Made by a program: the position numbers and the translations under genes | Notes under the pieces: generated by a model | Seen by the model: only the letters and a program-made list of their open reading frames with translations | What the model was told of the DNA's origin: nothing | Databases searched by the model: none | NCBI RefSeq assembly: GCF_011745365.1 | Contig: NW_024468912.1 | Span: 1,488,001-1,552,000, forward strand | Length of the DNA stretch: 64,000 nt | DNA from: Cryphonectria parasitica EP155 | Taxonomy: Eukaryota; Ascomycota; Sordariomycetes; Diaporthales; Cryphonectriaceae | Reading direction: 5' to 3' | Part shown: positions 10,346 through 22,954 of the stretch, in pieces | Position numbering within the stretch: position 1 is the stretch's first letter | How the letters are laid out: each line of letters opens with the position of its first letter

Positions 10346-12582
10346 TTAATCAGCTCGTTCTAGGACCGCCTCACGTGTCGCACTTGTAAACTGATGTCCC
10401 TTATTCATAGTGGCCCAATGAGCGCTTTCGTCCACCGCTGGCCGACGCTTCTCAATCGCCAACACGGTATCGATGAAGCTGCGCTTGAGTATGGTATTCT
10501 TGCGCGCGGCCAGCAGCTGTGCCGTCTTGAGGATGTTCTTGATCTGCCTTCCGTTCAACTTCATCTGCGCCAGCTCCTTGACATCCTCCTCGGTGATCTC
10601 GGGCTTCTCCTTGAAGCCACCAATGAAGTTCCTCCAGATCTGCGCCCTCGACTCGGTGGTCAGATCAGGGTACTCGAGGGAGACGTGGATGCGCGACTGG
10701 AAGGCGGCGTCGATGTTGTCGACGCGGTTGGTGGTCATGAACAGGATGCCCTCGTAGTACTCGAGGGTGCGCAGGAAGATGGAGACGACCTTGTTGCGCT
10801 CGAGGTCGGAGGTGGACCTCGCCTCGAGGAAGACGTCGCACTCGTCCAGGAGCAGGATGGCGTTCCAGCGGGCGACCAGCTCGAGGATCTGCGACAGGCC
10901 ATTCTCGACCTCCCACGGCTGCGAGCCGAGATCGCCCGAGCTGAGCGTGTGCAGGGGCACGCGGAGGTTCTCTGCCACGGCCTCCGCGGTGAGCGTCTTG
11001 CCAACGCCAGGCGGGCCAGACAGGAGGCAGATGATTCCTTTGCCCTTGCCAGAGATGACATCGTCGAAGGTGGCGCCCCCTTCCAGCTGCGACTCTGAGA
11101 AGGCCAGGACGAGCTCCTTCTGGTCCTCTGGCAGCACGAGCTTGTCAAAGGCGTCGTTATTCCACTGGATCTCGTCGACCTGCTCGACATAGAACTCGAG
11201 CCACATCTTGCGCTTCAGCGAGTAGCCGCGGGTGCGCGAGCTGGCCAGCATCTGGTAGTAGGGCGTGAGTCTCAGGTGGCCCTTGTCGGTCAGGCCGTGA
11301 GTCTTCTTGTGCTCCTGGAGGCGCTCGAGGTCCTTTGCGCTCCAGTCGCTGAGCCAGCGCTTGCGGAACATGTTGTTGCGGTTGAAGGACTGGATGTCGA
11401 CCACGATGCGCCCGTTGATGGGGATGGGCATCTCCTCGCCCTGTCGGTCCCAGGTGATGGCCGTCCCGTCGTAGGCCTTGTAGTGGTGGCCTGCCAGGTT
11501 CTCAAAGAGCTGGCCTCTCTTCACGAGCTTTTCCACAATGGAAGTCCTGGCCTCATGGAAGACCAAGGGGAAAGCATTGAGGCTGGTGATCTTCTTTGTG
11601 CCGATAAACTCGGGCACGCTGATCCTCTCTGTATGGCGCCCAAACTCCTTGCCGCTGTAGTCGACGCAGTCTGCACTGACGCGCAGGAATTGGCCACACT
11701 GGTTCGACATGTATTCCGTCTCGTTCAGCTCAAAAGCCGAGAGAGGGCCCTTGTGTGCTGCGAGGATGACGGCGCCGGGCTGGAAGATCATCCTGGAGAA
11801 GGAAAAGTGTCAGTTTATTTATCCCTAAGAGTATATGTATGAGAGCATTCTGTGGGGAAAGAGGAAGGATTTAATGGGGCTTACCAGAGGTGCGGAAAGG
11901 TGATAACGCCCTTCACGACATAATCCTCATATGCCTTGATGTTATCCCCAATCTCATATTTGAGAATGTCATGTAGGATCACCAGGTGCTCCTTTGTCTT
12001 CTCCTCAAGGTCCTCACGCTGCATATACTCCACCAGGTTCGTCCAGCGGTGCACAAAAGGCTTGAACGGTGCCTCGAACGTGAGTCTGTCCAGCTCGCAC
12101 GCCACGCCGGGATAGTCCTTAAGGATGACTTCACCCAGTGCCTGCCGCAGCCAGGGGCTCTGGACAACGATGGAGTGCGCCTCGAGCTTCTTGCGCCCAT
12201 CCTGGCTCTTGACGTTGCGCACCAGCACGGCGTACGTGTCTGTCACGGCGTTCTCGGCAGGCTCCTGGGCGTCCTCAGGGTACTTGTCCACCCAGGTCCA
12301 GTTGCCGTCCGAGTCTTTCTGGGACCGGTAGATGTTCTTGACTTCTGATACGGAGCCGACGGGGAGGTCGGACTTCTTCTCGTCCTCGTCCTCGTCCTCT
12401 TCCTCGTCTGGGTTGTTGGCATCATCAGTAGATTCTTTGTCCTTTTCCTCCTCCTCCTTCTCCTTGGCTACATCCGCCTTCTTGAGAAGCTTCGACAGCT
12501 CCTCGAGACCCACCTTCTTCGTCGGCCCGTTGCCGTAGGTCACGGCGATGGTTGGGTTGATGGCGGCCTTTGTACGAGCCAT
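10346..12582 (-). CDS. AAA+ ATPase, fungal family with acidic N-terminal region
   Basis: Two exons, 12582-11885 and 11792-10346, 714 codons; the 92-nt intron joins PHLW to MIFQ. The N-terminus has a Lys/Glu/Asp-rich low-complexity stretch (about residues 35-75), then a conserved middle domain (about 90-420). The AAA module follows at about 470-650: Walker A SGPPGVGKT, Walker B ILLLDECDVF, sensor-1 MTTNRVDNID and an arginine finger in FQSRIHVSLEYP. Large fungal families share this central-domain plus single-AAA plan and are annotated only as AAA-type ATPases. Such proteins remodel or unfold partners using ATP. The partner cannot be read from sequence, and no mitochondrial BCS1-type signal is seen. 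Confidence 0.88.
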
Positions 12583-13962
12583 TTTGACAAGATTAAGTAT
12601 AAATGTATGCGTTAAGTGTACTTAATTTGCCGTGTTGTCATTGAGGGAAAAAGCAAGCTCTATAATACGGATGAGTTGCACATGTAAGGAGAGTAAAGTA
12701 AATAGATTTCTGCGGGGAGAGGGAGAAAGAGGTGTAACATTTATACTCAAAACTTATCAGATATTAACAGGTAAGGGTTGCCTTGACTGATGGACCTTCT
12801 AAACATATGAGACGCTATCTTTCTACGATCTCTACTCAGCCTCATCTGTCCAAGATCAATGTTGAAATGAGTCACAGCCCGGTTCATAATGAACTGATTA
12901 GTTACTACGCGTTGCTGCCTTCAACAAGTGGACTCTCTCAACACACCTATCAGATCAATCCACGCAGATGACAGATTTTCAGGGCGCCAATCTGCATAGT
13001 GCACTTTCAACGGACGTAGGTTGAACCCCTTGCCTGTTGACTTGTAAAGTGAAAAAGGTTGCCTGTTTGTCTGAGGCCCCCACATTGAGACACCAAGCCA
13101 GTCACCAAATACTATGACACGTCTGAACTGAGGCTGGGCACAAGAAATGAAGAGGACTATCTAACGATACACGTACTATGCTTGTACATCATGCAGTGAT
13201 ACGACATGACTTGCCCAGAAGACTTCATCATACATTTTACACCCCACTTTCAGGCATGATCAAGTATATAAAAAAAAAGATGAAGAAAAAGAGAGAGGGG
13301 TGCCTGGAGACTTAGCATGGTATGTAGTAATAAGGGCCCAGCAAGGTACATTTAAGGATCTCTATTTAATTACCAGCAGGATATCTAGTTGGCAGGGAGC
13401 TTCGCCCCGCCCCGCCCCTTCATTTTTACACTACCGCGGCTTACAGCAGACTAGGCCTGCAGGCCTGCGGCTCGGGTCGTGGAGGCTGCACCAGAAAATC
13501 AGGCCTATTGAGGTGCGTAAAGGATGATGTGGCAAAATGCTGTGGAGTCTGGGGAAAGTTATCCTAGGCAACCATCGCCGCAGAGCCTTATCTTGGACAA
13601 ACTGAAAGTGTCATTCGGCCACTGGCGGTTAGCTACTCTAGGTTATGACGGACCTCTTGGAAATATGTATAGTCGGGGATCAACAAGGATCCTAACCACG
13701 GATCAGGCAGAATGATCATGCTATCAAGTAGACCGACCAAAGAGACGCCATGAAGGGTTCACAACGGCCTTACACGTTGTGATGAACCAAATATTCTTGC
13801 TGCTAATGCCAAGTATAGGTTAGATTAATTACAGGCTAGCAGGCAGATGTAAGAAATCCAGACACCCTACCGCGATCCCAATTGACACCTTTAAACACAT
13901 GACCCAGGACCTTTCTGAGGAGGGGAAATGTACTTTGTATAGTCTCTTGTCTTGACCATCTC
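12583..13962. other. Intergenic region, no gene recognised
   Basis: About 1.4 kb separating the AAA+ start from the DUF2235 stop. A short A-run (about 13270) is visible. No gene supported. Confidence 0.5.
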
Positions 13963-16076
13963 TTATACAAACTTGCCCCCGTTCACCGTTCCCGGGACGC
14001 CTTCCTCCCCAAGCCTCCAGTCATCTAGCTCGCCCCTAGTCAGCGCCAACAGGCAGCGTTCCCAGTAGCCTACCAAAGGCTCCTCAGGCAGCACCTTGGT
14101 CAATGGTCTGACTGTCTCGCCAGTACTGTTTTTGATGACGGCGTCGTCCTCAAAGACCCAGTTCCAGTCTCCATCGCCATCCTGCATGTTATAAATCTCC
14201 CTGCTGTCATAGTCCTTCTTGTCGTCTGCCAATTCGGAGTCCCAAAATGCCGTATCCTGGTCCAATTCTCTTTGGCTGATGGTTTTGCCTCTTTCTAGCC
14301 TCCATACTGGCTTCTCTCCGTGGCTATCGTCCTCCAGTAGCGATGCACACGGCCACGTCTGCCTATCATCTGGGCTCATACCCCCTAGTCTGAGCCGCAA
14401 CCTGACACACGAATGGACTCTCTCGTTAGTATTTAGCAGTGGCTCCGTCGTATCTTTGTTGTTGTCCGGATCGACCCTCATGTAGCACCCGGGCCTCCTA
14501 ACCACCGTACCTCCCGCTAGCTGAAACCAGCTGGTAGGAAAGCGCGTCTGGCCCAGGCCCCATGGCCTGCCATGGAACTTCCAAAGTTGTTCTGGCGAGC
14601 CGTGGGGATGGTGGTCGTCATCGGTACAGTTTGCCTGGTCAATGCGCTGAGTAGATTTGGGCGGGGGGCATGGCTTCGGGGTAAACGCCCAGGGGATGGG
14701 GATTCGGTACCGCAGTATGATAGACCAGATGAAGGAGGGGATGAAGATGGAGGGGCTCGGGATGGAAGGATACGGGTGGGCGGCACTGTAGCGGAGGGAG
14801 GAGTAGAAGAGTCTGGTAAGGGAGTGAGGGTTGAATTCAACGCCGAGGGGTGTGAGTTGGTCGCAGATCCCTAGGTGCTGTCCGTTAGGACTCATCTCCT
14901 GGCTGCCTGAAGTGTGAGTGTGTTGATGAGAGATGCACTTACAAGCAAGTGTTATGGATGCGATCTGCTGATCGTACCACCCTCCCCCTATGTTGGCGTG
15001 GGTGCCTGGAAACCATACCTGCTTAAGATATGTCGTCGTGTTTCCCTCGAGGCGCTCCCACAGCGCAGGCCGGAACGAGCTCCTAGGTTCATCCATGGCC
15101 AGAGCCTGGAAAGCATACTCAACCTTGCTCGAGATCTGCGTGTTGGTGAATTTCCATGTGGAGGAATGAAAGTTAGGACATGAACTACTAGAAACTGGGG
15201 AGGGGGGAGGGGAGGGGAACTTATTGAGAGGCAGAGCCCTGGATTCCGATGACCGGTATGGGAGGTATCCCAAGTGACCCTACTGTGTCCCACACAGCAA
15301 CGGCTTTGATCCTGATGAGTGTAGAGCCATCTTTGAAGGTATTACGAGTCCAGTGTCTCTGTACTCGGGTCAGTATAATGCCCGCCAAACTCTCTCGAAT
15401 GTGCTTGTTGCCAGCTCTTCTTACCCTTATGAGCCAGTCTCTGTACTCGTCTTTCCGCTTGTTTTCCCATAGGATCTTGGCCTTGCCCTTTTCTCCGTTG
15501 TATTTTGTAAGAAATTTGGCCGAATCATCCAAAAATGCTTCATCGCTCCTGTGCTCGTCTGCCATGTGCTCATAGTCCTCAAAGATGGGGTAAAAGTTGG
15601 TCATAGCCTCAATGTCCAGCAAACCGATCGATGCGATGAGGTCTGCTGTCGACCTCGCCGTGAAGGCCCCCCTGGAGAAGCCAATAAGCACGATATCATC
15701 GCCATCGACGTAGTTGGTGCACACGTAGTTGTATGCCTCTCGAATATCCTTGACATCTGCATCGTCAGCAGTTGAGCGCCTGCCGTAAGAAGAAATGAGC
15801 TCCTGGACGCACCGCTCCAAGGCCTATGCCGAATGCTCCTCCCACGAGGGCGTTCAGCCGGCCACCTGTGCCCACGCCTGGGTGATAGTAGATGACTTGA
15901 TGGGTGCCATCTGTACAGATCTGTTTCAGAGATCTGGACAGTCTCGTCACATTGGTTAGGGGCTTCACACTCGGCCCGGTGGAGTTTTCCCACGTCCCAT
16001 CACAGCACAAGATGATTCTCTTCTTGGATCTGGAGCAGGTCCCTTGAGCTCCTGCTCCTGCTCCTGCTCCCTCCAT
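13963..16076 (-). CDS. DUF2235 alpha/beta-hydrolase-like protein (one uncertain splice)
   Basis: Read on the minus strand from MEGAGAGAG at 16076. Early conserved block KRIILCCDGTWENS, then VGTGG and GGAFGIGLGA. A 64-nt intron (15749-15812, GTGCGT donor, AAG acceptor) joins this to DIREAYNYV and the nucleophile motif GFSRGAF, as expected for DUF2235, the family that includes Tle1-type phospholipases. Later motifs are WDTVGSLGIP, FTNTQISSKVEYAFQALAMDE and WFPGTHANIGGGW, and a clean 72-nt intron (14871-14942) joins ITLA-W-ICDQL. Between about 15230 and 15160 the frame changes and no standard GT-AG pair keeps the conserved FTNT block. This is either an unusual intron or a lesion. Hydrolase activity is inferred; substrate unknown. 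Confidence 0.7.
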
Positions 16077-17935
16077 GGCGTGTGGTAATTCAAAATGAGG
16101 TCTCTGGCGTATTGGGAATATTCCACTGTGCAAAAGGATTCAAAGCGATTCGGAGTCTTGCCCTGGCACTGTCAAGGGGCTCTACTGTGTAATGTGGGGA
16201 CGACGTCTCTTTTTTATTTCCGGTGCCTTAGGGGGCCTGTTCGTGCCCATAACTTTCAGTTTTTGTAGGCGATCGGTAGGCCACTGCCGACATGGTAACA
16301 TTGAGTCGCAAATCCTACATAAGAAATTGCAGCTTCCTGTCTGGCCGTTCCTTGTAACGCCAGGCCCGCCCAAGGAGGAGGGAGGGCATGAGAGGGGTGG
16401 TAAGACGAGTCGTCGCAAGGGCAACCGGAACATGTGACTTGCCCTGTTGCCAGCCATGTGCTCATGTCGTTGGGGACGAGGAGACGACGGAGTTAGCAGC
16501 TGAGACGCCAGCGCCCTGTTGTGGTGGTCATGCTCTTTCAGCTTCTGTAGGTTGGTGGTTGTGAAGGGGGACGGACGGTGAAGAGAAGGTGGGGTGGTAA
16601 CCCGGTCCCGTGGTAATTACCTTGTCATCTACTCAGCCATTGAAAACGGCATGGCGTAGGGTTTTCTAATTCCTTCTCCCAATGTGCTCTGGAGGATTCT
16701 TGCTGGGCGAAAGAGCTTCCAGTCATGGCGACGGAGCTCTGGAATCAGGCAGGATCAGGGTTGAATTGGAACCATCTCAAGGTATCACCTTGGCAGGCAG
16801 GCAGGCAGGCAGGCAGGATCCTTCTCTAGGCTATAGTGTGCTTTTAGTCTGTAGTCACGTGTTACAGTTGGTGGTGCCTTTTCCCTCTAGGCACTAGCTA
16901 GCGACAAGGCTTAGCAGGGTGCAGCGTCGCAATCACTGGCGGCCCATGCGAGGAGGGGTGTCTGGGTGTCTGTCCTCGTGGAATGGCATGAAAATGCTTC
17001 ATTCGAACCTATAATAACACAATACTGACACTCTCGGCGCCATCCAGAACTATTATATTGAATCAATAATAAGCTGCTACATCGGTATACTGTAACAGTA
17101 CCATGGAATATGCTATGGGTGATCGATTCATCATCGTTCACAGTGAAGTGTTTGATCCAGGCCAGGTTCAGGGGTGCATCTCCAAAGTTCCAGAGGTTCG
17201 GCTCGCACTGGCGCGATACCCTGATGAACCATTTAAGCTGCTGTCAGGATAGCGTCAACGTTTCTGGATCAGGACCTGCCAGTACTAAATCTTCTAAATT
17301 TAAAAGAAAGACAATACAGAGGAGAAGACGACATCCAAGTGGGAGACTGGCAAATCATGTCCTTGAATTCGCTTTTCTTCATCAAACGCCTAACGATCTC
17401 CCCTGGGATGGCGAGGGATGGAAGAAATAGAGGGTGGCACGCAAGGTGGGTCAAGACGGGTATGACATCACACCCTGCTTAACTTGTGGGTTACGCGGAC
17501 TGTTGCGACTGTTGTATGACCTCATCCCTCCCTCGCTGCAAGTGGCAGGGAAGGGAAGGGGCCCATGCACCACCACTCATTCCACAGTGATCACTGCCCT
17601 TCACTGCCTCAACGGGCAGATCATTCGTTTGAGCGTCCATTCTTGTGCCTATTCAAGTGTTTTGAGTGAGTAGCCTTCTTGGCTCTCCTTGGCTGTGGTC
17701 AGCATTCCGTCACTGCATCTTCGAATGACCACATATCGCGTTGTTCTTCAGACATGGCTTGAGACTCCTTCCTCTCTTGTGTTTTTCTTTCTCTGCCGGG
17801 AAATTACTTCTCAGAACAACATCGATTATTCCAGTACGGCCTCTTGTGGTCCTCCTCTATCTTGTACTGTACGAATCCTCTGTACACATCGTCCTGTTTA
17901 CGCCCAATTAGAACCCTTGAGTTCGACTATCCAGA
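16077..17935. other. Intergenic region with GGCA microsatellite
   Basis: About 1.9 kb between divergent genes. It holds a GGCA tetranucleotide run at about 16793-16818. Short frames lack recognisable features. No gene supported. Confidence 0.5.
16793..16818 (+). repeat. GGCA tetranucleotide microsatellite
   Basis: About six tandem GGCA units in intergenic DNA. Confidence 0.9.
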
Positions 17936-19430
17936 ATGGCGAGCCACTCGGGGGACGAGCCACTGGCCTCCTCGTCCACAAATTCGCCAGCAGAGATGGC
18001 TGCAGCCACAGCGATTGGTGGTGGAGACGCAAAGACAGAAAGGCCGCCCCGAGCAAGCTTGCAGTCGGACCCGAAGCCCAGTCGCTTGGGTCGCCACTCT
18101 TTGGATGTCAGGAATCCTCCTCTCTCGTGGAGCAACCGCAAATGGAACCCCACCACCAACAAGGCTGGAGAGAGATCCAATAGTGTGCCGATCCTCGACC
18201 AGCAACGCCGCAACTCGGAACCACAGCATCCACCACCCATCCATGCCCCGACCACGACGCGTACGGACGGCCAAAGGGCGGTCCGGTCGAGTACCGAGTT
18301 CGACAGGCGGTTCGATGGGCCCTTTGGTCGGCCCAGCCTGGCCATGACCAGGCGGTTCTCTAGTCACCGGGAAGAGGTGCCAGCTGGGCAAGAGGCGGAA
18401 GCCACCACGGGTACTGAAGGAGGAGATGGCGGAGGTGTGGCCGTCCCTGGTGGTTCAACACCAGAACTGCTTGAGCCAGAACCGCCGCCATTGAACTATA
18501 CCCTGCACACACGGAAGAAGGCCATCTTCATCTTTTGGTCATTCATCATCTTCGACTCCGTGGTGATGCCCATCGCTCTGTACTTTGGGCTCTGGTATGG
18601 CGTCGGGCCCGGTGCCAACACCCCCACACACAAGGGGGAGGTGCTCTCCGCCAATGCTGTCTTCTCCATCGTCACCGCTGCGATAGGAGGAGCCAGCATT
18701 CTCGAGTACTGTATCCGTTTCTGGAGGCTGTACAAGAAGAGCAGCACCTGCCGCGTCATAGGAGCCAGGAGGTGGTACCTAGACCTCTTCCACTGGAATT
18801 ATTCTCTTGCCTGGATCATCATCATGCTTGAGCTGATCATGTAAGCCGCGAATGGTTTCCAAATATTCAACCGAGGGAGATGCACAGCCATGCTAATCTT
18901 TGTGAATTTTTTTTTTTTTTCTCTTCAGAGGCACTTGCCAGTACTGGCCACCTATCCGGCTCCTCTCGGTACCTCTGACCACGATGCTGTTCACGTTCGG
19001 CACAGAGCTGCTTCTAGTCGACACCCTCCGCCTCTTCCGCGTTCCTGCGCCCATTCGCATGTCGTCGATACCCAAGGGCGCCCAGCTGCGACCATGTATA
19101 TATACAATCATCGAGGATGTGGTTGCCGTGGACGGTTCGGGGGGGACGGCTTTTCGCGAGGCCCTCAACAGGAGATACGAGGCCAGCCACGTCTTCAGGA
19201 GCATGCTTCGTCAGCTGGGTATCTTCTGGGCGGTTGGGGCCGAGGCCATGGCGGTTGTCTGTATGATCCTCATCTTTACGGTCAGCGACGATGCGGCCTT
19301 TACTATTGGCTGGTCGGTGCCGTTCGGGTGGGCAGGCGTGTGGTCGTTGTGCACCATCTGGTACGTGAAGAGGGAGCTGAAGAAGGAGAAGGTGGCATGG
19401 GCCGAGCAGGTCTCCAAAAGCGGGGCTTGA
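17936..19430 (+). CDS. Polytopic fungal membrane protein of unknown function
   Basis: Two exons, 17936-18840 and 18929-19430, 468 codons; the 88-nt intron ends in a T-rich tract and TTCAG, and the junction reads ELI-I-GTCQYW. The first 190 residues are a disordered Ser/Pro/Arg-rich cytosolic-type tail. About six hydrophobic helices follow: IFIFWSFIIFDSVVMPIALYF, ANAVFSIVTAAIGGASI, SLAWIIIMLELII, PLTTMLFTFGTELLLVDTL, LGIFWAVGAEAMAVVCMIL and PFGWAGVWSLCTIWYV. The protein ends in a short Lys-rich tail. I do not recognise a transporter or receptor signature. Homologues are probably unnamed fungal integral membrane proteins. Confidence 0.75.
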
Positions 19431-21647
19431 GACCCAAGATCGGTGCCGTCATGTACATAAGCATATTTTCACTTGAGCTGGGTTTGTCTCACCGGATTGG
19501 GAATGACCTCCCGCTATCTGTACGATTGAAACGACAATAAACGCGTCGGTCAGCAGTCGCTGGCTATCCTGAAAGGTTTTAACATGCTTATATATACTCT
19601 CGTGTGATGAATGATTTCAATGTTCGTCAATTAAGGTTTGATGCTGATCTGTAGACAGGCTGCAACGTCCTCAATAAAGTCAAATACTATAAGGCCGCCA
19701 ATCATGTGATCCGCACGATCCGCACACGAACTACCACAGTACACCACTGGTGCGGAAGCTTCTCGAGCGCTCTGTGCCCAGTGCAAGTCCATCCTCTCCA
19801 CTCTGGTAGGGGATCTCGATCCACCCCTACGGCGAGCCGCATAATAACCTTGTTACCACCATTTTGTAAACAATAAATTACCTTTGCAAAAACGACCCGC
19901 TCGTATGAGTACTTAAGCAGTCAGTACTATACAGTATGGATGACAAGTCTCTATCCCTCTCCCCCGTAGGCAAATGTTGGTGATACCCCCTTTCAAGAGA
20001 AGAATTTTCTCTCTTTTGCAACGTCAAATTATTCCGAAATTGGCATCCATCTATACTAACTATAAGGGTGTTTGGTGTTCTATGGAGAGGCTTGAGGGGA
20101 CTCCGTTCTTTCGCCGCACGTCACGAAGCGCCGCACGTCATCTCGCAGTGCACACTGTCGGGACATGGCCAAGACGGAATTGTACCCCCAACACGGAAAA
20201 AAAACTGGCCCCCTCCTTCCTCCACCTTTCCCTTTCCCTGGGTGTAAAGATGTCTCTTGTAGGATGCTCTAGTCAAGTATCTCTTGAGACGGGGGCTGAG
20301 CGAGCCTTGAACCCCTGACCCAAGATCTACGAAACGACAGAGTCAATCGGGATGGGGCCGAAAGGTCGGGCTGTGCAGGTGGAGATGAACAAGAACAAGA
20401 ACCCCCCCCCAAAAAAAAAGAAGAAGAAAAGAAACACCCCCTAAAAAGAAGAGAAGAAGAAAATCACCCAAAGAAGAAAAAAAACCCCTCCCCCCCCCTC
20501 CAAAAAAAAAAAAAAAAGGAAGAAGAAGAAGAAAAGAAACAACCCCCCCCCCCCCCAAAAAAGGGCCCCCCAGAAAAAATACTTGTACAAGACTGTAAAC
20601 ATGCACGCATGCCGCCTTGCTACCGAGAATGGTATGGAGGATATATCTAGCCATGATAAGTATTCCCTTAGGGGATGTTTCAAACTTCACTTGGCAAAAC
20701 AGGCATCATGCCTCGTCTCCTTTTCTCGCCTATAGTGCGCTCTCGCACCTAAGCGGGATATAAAGTGGACTTGCCAAGACCGTTTTTGTTTCCAAATATT
20801 ATGGGATCGATTTATGCGGGCGCGCTTCGGTGCTGACTCCTTTTGTCCCCTACCTCTCAAGCCCCATCTCGTGTTTCTTAAGCATATCTGGAGTGGGCAT
20901 GTGGTGCTGCTATGAACACCCGGTCTTATTCCCATCACCAGGTCTCTGTCCCCCTTGAGTAGATCCAAAGCAGAGCAGAGCAGATCACAAAAGAGAAGAG
21001 AGACAGCCACAACCAACACGAAGCAGCCGCAAGGTAGCATTGCCGCCCACGAAAAGCTGTTGGAAACTGAAACAGTGGCCCCAAAGCTGGCTGGACCTCG
21101 GGGCGGCGGCCCCACAGGCGTTTATTCTGTCCAGGACGATAGGTCCGACACTTGTCGCCAACCTTGTCGCCAAGACTTCAACATGCACCGTTCATTTCCA
21201 TCATCCCACCTCGACTCCTTCCAGGCCCCCTCAGCGCCTTCCATGATGGGGGGAACCCCCCCCCCTTCCCTCCACTTTATGTCACCGTAGCGGACGCCTC
21301 TGGAGGAGTGGTAGCCTTGTAGACTTGGTGGAGGAAATTATAGGGAGGAGGAGAAGGAGCCTGGATGGCTGGCCATGTTTCGAGAGATTTTGATATAAGA
21401 ACGGTTGAAGGTTGCATCTTGTCCCTCCTCCTCCTCCTCCTCCTTCTCCTGCTCTTCAGGTTGACAGTCTTCTCACCACACATTCATTCTCTTTCTTCAA
21501 GGACGTTCCTTAGGATCCATTCTTTTTTTCGCCTTCTTTCCCGCTTGCTGTATTGACTACAGTCAAATTCATTCTTTCCGCCAGCCGGGTAAATATATCA
21601 ACAACAAACCACACAAACACGCAACCTATATCTTTTTCTCATCCAAG
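19431..21647. other. Intergenic region with homopolymer-rich segment
   Basis: About 2.2 kb. At 20400-20575 there is an unusual purine/C run built of poly-C and poly-A blocks with AAGAAGAA units. A CT-rich tract lies at 21425-21453. A segment near 20295-20325 resembles the 3' arm of a tRNA, but no complete cloverleaf can be drawn. No gene supported. Confidence 0.5.
20400..20575 (+). repeat. Poly-C / poly-A / GAA low-complexity block
   Basis: Alternating runs of 7-14 C, 8-15 A and AAGAAGAAG units with almost no T. It may form triplex-prone DNA and is a likely spot for assembly errors. Confidence 0.85.
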
Positions 21648-22954
21648 ATGCCTTCCAAGACCCCCGCCATTCTTGCCCTGGCTGCCGGTGCCAGCCTCGT
21701 CTCCGCCCACGGTTATGTCTCCAGCTGGACCATCGGCAGTGACACATTTGCTGGTTTCGATGAGCAGTGGGCAGTTGCTGCAGGCACGGACACCGGCAAT
21801 GAGTTCATCGCCTGGTCCGAGTCCGCCTCTGACAACGGCTACGTTGCTCCTGATGCCTATGGCACCTCGGACATCATCTGCCACAAGGATGCCACCAACG
21901 GTCTGCTGAACAACGCCACCGTTGCTGCTGGTGGTGTCGTCACTGCCACCTGGAACACCTGGCCTGACTCTGTATGTAACAAACTTTCATAACCACTCTT
22001 TCGAAAGTTTTTTTTACCAGTTACTAACATGGTAAATTACCTTTATAGCACCATGGACCCGTCATCACCTACATTGCGGCCGCCGACGATCCTACGACAG
22101 TCGATAAGAGTAAGTAATGAATTCATAAGTCTCGTGATGAGGGGAAACTTTGCCTCCAAAACCCTTCCATCAGAGCTCTTTCACTAACATCACAATAGCC
22201 ACCCTGGAGTGGATCAAGATCGACGAGGGCGGCCTGGTCAGCGGTTCCAACCCGGGCGTCTGGGCTTCGGACACGCTCATCAGCAACGGTTTCTCGTGGG
22301 ACGTCACCATCCCCTCCACGCTCAAGGCCGGCAACTACGTCCTCCGCCACGAGATCATTGCCCTCCATAGCGCCGAGAACTCCGATGGTGCCCAGAACTA
22401 CCCTCAGTGTGTGAACCTGGCCGTCACCGGCTCCGGCACTGAGCTGCCTTCTGGTACCCTCGGCACCAGCCTCTACACTGAGACTGATGCTGGAATCCTC
22501 TTCAACCTCGTGAGTGGTCCCTCCTATATATATATATATATGAATAAGTACTCTTTGAAATCGAATGGGGTAGATATACTGACCGCTTTCTTTTCTTCTT
22601 GTTCAGTACACCTCCTTCAGCACCTACCCCATCCCCGGCCCTACCCTGGCCTTCGGCTCCGACTCTTCCGCTGCTGCTGCTACCACCGCGGCCGCTGCCA
22701 CCACGTCCTCCGCCGCTGCGGCCGCCGCCACTACCTCTGCGGCTGCCACCTCTGCCGCCACCACCTCCTCCGCCGCCGCTGTCAGCTCCGCCGCCGCTAC
22801 CTCCGCCGCTGCCGTCAGCTCCTCGGCTGAGGCAGTCTCCGCCGCTGCCTCCGTCGCTACTTCTGCCGCTACCTCGGCCGCTCCTGAGGCTACCAGCACT
22901 GCGGCTGCCAAGTCCTGCAAGAAGCGCCGCCACGCTCGTGATGTCAAGAACTAA
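21648..22954 (+). CDS. AA9 lytic polysaccharide monooxygenase (former GH61)
   Basis: Four exons: 21648-21971, 22049-22109, 22199-22509 and 22607-22954, 347 codons. The 20-residue signal peptide ends VSA, leaving His21 as the mature N-terminus, which forms half of the copper histidine brace. The second brace histidine lies in [10 protein letters not shown]. The axial Tyr and nearby Gln/His are in GAQNYPQC and RHEIIALHS, and the conserved DIICHKDAT block is present. These enzymes oxidatively cleave cellulose or related glucans using copper and an external electron donor. No CBM1 is present. After about residue 245 the tail is almost pure Ala/Ser/Thr and ends in a basic stretch ([11 protein letters not shown]). 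Introns are 77, 89 and 97 nt; the third has a TA microsatellite. Confidence 0.95.

Noticed and set aside
10394..11098. 234-codon plus-strand frame over the AAA+ gene
   Set aside because: Antisense shadow of the AAA domain, which has clear Walker motifs on the minus strand.
20280..20345. tRNA-like 3' arm near 20310 on the minus strand
   Set aside because: A GGTTCAAG-like B box is present, but the T stem does not pair and no D arm or acceptor stem can be found. Treated as chance or a decayed fragment.
22502..22947. Gly/Ser-rich and Ala-rich minus-strand frames over the LPMO tail
   Set aside because: Antisense shadows of the Ala-rich coding repeat.
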